Shown here: positions 6,030 through 8,429 of the stretch, piece after piece | Position numbering within the stretch: the stretch's first letter is position 1 | How the letters are laid out: each line of letters begins with the position of its first letter | DNA from: CAVSWN01 sp046728115 | GTDB taxonomy: Bacteria > Acidobacteriota > Vicinamibacteria > Vicinamibacterales > CAVVIG01 | DNA: 8,429 bases | Reading direction: 5' to 3' | Assembly: GCA_046728115.1 (NCBI GenBank) | Contig: JBKPDW010000166.1 | Location: 1-8,429 of the forward strand | Program-made: the position numbers and the translations under genes | The notes under the pieces: generated by a model | What the model was told of the DNA's origin: nothing | The model's database searches: none | The model's input: only the letters and a program-made list of their open reading frames with translations

Positions 6030-6054
6030 TGGCCGCCCACGCGGTGGGCGGCCA
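6030..6054. repeat. Perfect 11-bp hairpin with a 3-base loop
   Basis: TGGCCGCCCAC, loop GCG, then GTGGGCGGCCA. All eleven pairs match and nearly all are G-C. No run of T follows on either strand, so it is not a standard intrinsic terminator. It lies between the HTH remnant and the dehydrogenase gene, where it could protect an RNA end, pause polymerase, or be a REP-like element. Its right arm includes GTGGGCG, also found in the short repeat nearby. Confidence 0.7.
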
Positions 6055-6136
6055 CGTTCAACTTCGAGTTGGACCGCGCGTGATTGCGGCGCACTCGAGA
6101 GAAGGCGGTGAGCTGAGGACTAGACCAAGGAGTTCT

Positions 6137-7138
6137 ATGAAGGCGGCACTCATCGCTCGTTACGGCGGCAATGACTTGGTTAAGGTCGCAGACACCGCCG
6201 TTCCCCTGTTCGGCTCCATGGATCTGTTGGTTCGAGTACACGCCGCTAGTGTCAATCCGGTGGATGTCAAGACGCGCGATGGGCAGTTGAAGGTGCTGTT
6301 GAAATACCGGTTCCCACTGGTGCTTGGCAGTGACCTCGCAGGCGTGGTTTCCGACGTGGGCGCGCAGGTGACGCGCTTCAAGAAAGGCGATGCGATCTAC
6401 GCGCGCATGGACAAGGACCGCATCGGAACGTTTGCTGAGTTTGCCGTCGTCCGCGAAGGCGCCGCCGCCCTCAAGCCCACCAACGTGACATTCGAAGAGG
6501 CCGCCTCATTGCCGTTGGTCGCGCTGACGGCTTGGCAGGCCCTGGTGGAGATTGGACAACTGGGCGCCCGCCAGCGAGTGTTGATTCACGCGGGCAGCGG
6601 TGGCGTCGGAAGCGTGGCCATCCAGTTAGCCCGTTACCTGGGCGCGACGGTGTTTACGACCGTCGGGCAACGCAATGTGGAACTGGTGAAGCGTCTGGGC
6701 GCGGACGTTGCCATTGACTACCGGAGCACGCGTTTTGAAGACGTGGCCAAAGATTGTGACGTTGTACTGGACAGCGCCGGCGGAGACACGCTGGTGAGGT
6801 GTTTCGAGTGCGTGAAGCCTGGCGGCGTAGTGGTGAGCATTGGCAGCACCCCGTCAGCGGCGTTTGCGCGAAGCTGGGGACTCAACCCGATCATAGTCTT
6901 GGCGATTAGAGTGATGTCCTGGAAGGCGACGGCCGCAGCGCGAGCCCATCACGCCCGCTACGAGTACCTGTTCATGCGTGCGGACGGAGAACAGCTGAGA
7001 GCGATTACGCGGCTGGTAGAGAGCGGCGCGATCAAGCCGCTGGTCGACAAGGTGTTTCCGCTCGAGCACGTGCGTGACGCACTCGCGTATTCCGAGTCGG
7101 GGCGCGCGACGGGAAAAGTGGTCATCAAAGTCGTGTAG
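6137..7138 (+). CDS. NADP-dependent zinc-independent quinone oxidoreductase/alkenal reductase-like MDR protein
   Basis: A 333-residue medium-chain dehydrogenase/reductase. ATG 6137 has AAGGAG upstream and opens with the family start MKAALIARYGG; a longer in-frame extension back to 6044 has neither a ribosome site nor family match. The N-terminal GroES-like domain shows VHAASVNPVDVKTRDG (34-49), PLVLGSDLAGVVSDVG (60-75) and GTFAEFAVV (97-105). The Rossmann part has HAGSGGVGSVAIQLARYLGA (151-170), in which the G-x-G-x-x-G-like turn binds NADPH, and LDSAGGDTL. Cysteine and histidine ligands for catalytic and structural zinc are absent, so it fits the zinc-free quinone reductase group that reduces quinones or reactive enones in the cytoplasm. 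It is a single-gene unit as far as seen, with codon use a little less GC-rich than the operon to its left. Confidence 0.92.
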   Translation: MKAALIARYGGNDLVKVADTAVPLFGSMDLLVRVHAASVNPVDVKTRDGQLKVLLKYRFPLVLGSDLAGVVSDVGAQVTRFKKGDAIYARMDKDRIGTFAEFAVVREGAAALKPTNVTFEEAASLPLVALTAWQALVEIGQLGARQRVLIHAGSGGVGSVAIQLARYLGATVFTTVGQRNVELVKRLGADVAIDYRSTRFEDVAKDCDVVLDSAGGDTLVRCFECVKPGGVVVSIGSTPSAAFARSWGLNPIIVLAIRVMSWKATAAARAHHARYEYLFMRADGEQLRAITRLVESGAIKPLVDKVFPLEHVRDALAYSESGRATGKVVIKVV

Positions 7139-7190
7139 GAACGGCAGATCTAGGCTGTGTCGAGGTTCGTGACGCCGAGGCTAGCGCCTG

Positions 7191-7346
7191 GTGGATCGTA
7201 CGAATCGACTCGGTGTGGCTACCGGCCTCTTACTATTCTTTGCCCTTTCCGTGCCGCAGGCTTCCTACGGGGAGGTGCCTCCCGACCTCGCTGACGCGCT
7301 AGTGGTGGGCGCAGCTGGTGGGCGCACCTCAAGTTCACCCGCATGA
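7191..7346 (+). CDS. Small ORF with a signal-peptide-like start (possible gene remnant)
   Basis: GTG 7191 opens a 51-codon frame, VDRTNRLGVATGLLLFFALS then VPQASYGEVPPDLADAL, which has a basic start, a 15-residue hydrophobic core and a plausible cleavage site after QASYG. It then runs into the tandem repeat at 7302-7326 (translated as VVGAAGGR) and stops at TGA 7344-7346. This looks like the N-terminus of an exported protein cut off by repeat DNA. There is no clear ribosome-binding site. Not recognised beyond the signal peptide. Confidence 0.3.
   Translation: MDRTNRLGVATGLLLFFALSVPQASYGEVPPDLADALVVGAAGGRTSSSPA
7302..7326 (+). repeat. Tandem pair of the TGGTGGGCGCA repeat
   Basis: TGGTGGGCGCA occurs at 7303-7313 and again at 7316-7326, a period of 13 bases. 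The reverse complement, TGCGCCCACCA, looks like the CCA-bearing 3' end of a tRNA, but no tRNA body adjoins it. Confidence 0.6.
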
Positions 7347-7504
7347 ACATTGAGCTGACTATCCTCGAAAAAAAGATCGAGGAACGTCCCGACATTCTGG
7401 CATCTAGGCGCTTTCTGGCCACAATTGATGAACGCGCGGGTCACCAGACGACGGCAGCCGCCTCCGCGGATCGCTACAACACTCAGGAAATCTCACGGCG
7501 TTGA
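7343..7504 (+). CDS. Small hypothetical ORF overlapping the preceding one by ATGA
   Basis: ATG 7343 overlaps the previous stop (ATGA), the usual geometry of translational coupling. The 53-residue product starts MNIELTILEKKIEERPDILA, a strongly predicted charged helix, and ends in ISRR. The helical, charged composition is protein-like, but the length is short and I know no family. It may instead be the interior of a broken gene, because the frame is open upstream across the repeat as WWAHLKFTR. Confidence 0.25.
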   Translation: MNIELTILEKKIEERPDILASRRFLATIDERAGHQTTAAASADRYNTQEISRR

Positions 7505-7509
7505 CACAG

Positions 7510-7533
7510 GTGGTGGGCGCAGTGGTGGGCGCG
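7510..7533 (+). repeat. Second tandem pair of the TGGTGGGCGC repeat
   Basis: TGGTGGGCGCA at 7511-7521 is followed after one base by TGGTGGGCGCG at 7523-7533, a period of 12 bases. With the pair at 7302-7326 and the single copy at 5972, this gives five near-identical copies within 1.6 kb. Confidence 0.6.
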
Positions 7534-7586
7534 CGGAAGTGTTAATCCTAGCGGGCCAAGCCCCGATTTTTTCCGGGAGTCGCGAG

Positions 7587-7646
7587 GTCCGGTCTTTGCG
7601 GGACAATCAGGTGTTTTCGGGACTCGTTCAGTCCGGAAGACCGGAC
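7587..7646. repeat. Ten-base inverted repeat enclosing a small inner hairpin
   Basis: GTCCGGTCTT (7587-7596) is the exact reverse complement of AAGACCGGAC (7637-7646), 40 bases apart. Inside the loop GGACT, CGTTC, AGTCC forms a further hairpin near its right side. The outcome is a two-level stem that could fold as RNA or as a cruciform. Its function is unknown; it lies in the gene-poor stretch. Confidence 0.6.
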
Positions 7647-7985
7647 ATCGGTCGGCACCGTGGAAGACCAGTGCCGAGCTGCGCGCGCAACGGGATGCGT
7701 CGGGTGCCGTGAGGCATCAACGGTAGCGGAAACACGGGTTCAAGTCCCCAACGCACACAGGCGTTTACCCAGACATCGTCTGAACTCTTCGCTTTTTTAA
7801 GGGCCGCTTGCACCCGACGACGTTCGGGACGCGTGAAGGCGGGCAACCATCCTGCCACATGGCATGTACCGGACGTGCTCTCCGAGTGAACTACGAACGT
7901 GGCGTGCGTCGAAGGGCGGTGCGTCGCGCACGATCGCGAGCAGGTCTTCCTTTGAGCGCTGCGTGAGGAAGTCGGAGACGCTGGG

Positions 7986-8429
7986 TTAGGCTGCGCGTCT
8001 AGGTTTGCAACTCGTCAGCAGCTCGATCAATTCGTCGAGTGTTGCGTTGCCTGCAAGAACAGCCTCCCGCGGCAGTCGTCCCGTTGCTTCCACCGCCTCA
8101 ATTGCCGCCATCGGGGACAGGCCTCGGGCCGCAACGAGCCAAGCCGCGAGCACGTGACCGGTTCGGCCATTGCCGCCCCAGCAATGGATGACCGCGCGTT
8201 CACCGTCCGTGTCGGCGGTGCGCAGGAACGGCAGGATATTTCCTTTGAGCGCTTCCCGTGAGCAGAGATGGTGGTCAGCGACAGGCTCCATGAGAATGCG
8301 GGCTGCGCCGAAAAGCTTCTTGTATTCGGCCTCAAGGTTGACCGGGAAGCCGGCCAATTGTTCATCGTCGAGGAGACAACATACACGGGTCACGCCCCGA
8401 CGATGCATGAAGCTGGCCCACTCCAAGAT
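7986..8429 (-). CDS. Dual-specificity/tyrosine protein phosphatase-like protein, C-terminal part (runs off right edge)
   Basis: The frame enters from the right edge and ends at TAA 7986-7988; 147 codons are visible. The start shown by a TTG at 8426 is unlikely to be real, since homologous proteins carry more residues before the 'LEWASFMHRRGVTRVCCLL' segment. The phosphatase signature HCWGGNGRTG (about residues 81-90 of the visible part) gives the catalytic cysteine and arginine of the C-x5-R loop, and the Asp in PVADHHL (about 51) is the likely general acid. After the loop come the usual helices (AAWLVAARGLSPMAAIEAVEATGR). It would remove phosphate from phosphoprotein, or possibly a small molecule, in the cytoplasm. 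Closest in style to the small kinase-associated or cyclin-dependent-kinase-inhibitor-3-like DSPs of bacteria. Confidence 0.85.
   Translation of the reverse strand: MLEWASFMHRRGVTRVCCLLDDEQLAGFPVNLEAEYKKLFGAARILMEPVADHHLCSREALKGNILPFLRTADTDGERAVIHCWGGNGRTGHVLAAWLVAARGLSPMAAIEAVEATGRLPREAVLAGNATLDELIELLTSCKPRRAA

Larger units (their letters stand above)
7139..7985. other. Gene-poor stretch with repeats and possible gene fragments
   Basis: No full-length gene is convincing here. Besides the small ORFs and repeats listed separately, the minus strand just below the phosphatase stop stays open in the same frame for about 60 codons (VSDFLTQRSKEDLLAIVRDA, then PPFDARHV) to a TAA at 7797-7799. This looks protein-like but has no start. 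A second minus frame from GTG near 7856 (VAGWLPAFTRPERRRVQAAL) runs to 7628. Both may be tails of deleted genes. The composition dips around 7370-7480 and 7785-7800. Confidence 0.5.

Noticed and set aside
7724..7757. A tRNA-like T-arm (GGGTTCAAGTCCCC) suggesting a tRNA gene
   Set aside because: The upstream 70 bases give no matching acceptor stem, D-arm or anticodon arm, and the T-stem pairs only in three positions. At best it is a remnant of a tRNA 3' end.
7984..7990. GTTAGGC next to the phosphatase stop, resembling an integron attC core site
   Set aside because: No matching RYYYAAC partner core is found at the expected 55-140 bases, and no integrase or cassette series is present.
7947..8253. 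A repeated 14-base string TTCCTTTGAGCGCT at 7947-7960 and 8240-8253
   Set aside because: The similarity stops after the 14 bases apart from a few scattered matches, and the second copy codes for phosphatase residues; probably chance.
1..8429. CRISPR array, rRNA or transposase
   Set aside because: No regularly spaced direct repeats with unique spacers, no rRNA-like sequence and no DDE/DEDD or serine/tyrosine recombinase motifs were seen on either strand.

Overview
The window is GC-rich and looks like an accessory stretch of a soil-type Gram-negative bacterium. An acidobacterial (Vicinamibacteria-like) origin is my best guess from gene style and codon use; nothing in the sequence proves it. 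The window mixes intact genes with tails of broken ones, as in a decaying defence/accessory island.

Left part (1-2056): an ArdC-like antirestriction-domain gene runs off the left edge on the minus strand. Behind it lies only the C-terminal end of a phospholipase-D-fold protein resembling DISARM DrmC. That remnant abuts, at about position 613, the C-terminal end of a plus-strand DUF4238-like gene. Next comes an AbiJ/HEPN-like putative abortive-infection gene, split by a frameshift at a run of seven G. Fused to its stop codon is the last blade of a beta-propeller protein. This part reads as a defence-linked hotspot rearranged several times.

Middle (2097-5762): a well-kept divergent unit. A MATE efflux pump reads leftwards. 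A TetR repressor, an exported protein of unknown function and a crotonase-fold enzyme with a twin-arginine signal read rightwards, with gaps of 12 and 22 bases. The 59-base divergent region holds overlapping promoter elements, and two near-perfect palindromes lie in or beside it, so TetR probably controls both directions. The pairing of a pump with two exported proteins suggests handling of a small molecule at the cell envelope; that is inference.

Right part (5763-8429): a Fis-type helix-turn-helix tail left from a sigma-54 activator, a perfect GC-rich hairpin, an intact quinone-oxidoreductase-like dehydrogenase, then about 850 bases with no convincing full gene. That gap holds short dispersed repeats (TGGTGGGCGCA), a long inverted repeat and small ORFs. 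A dual-specificity-type protein phosphatase closes the window, running off the right edge on the minus strand.
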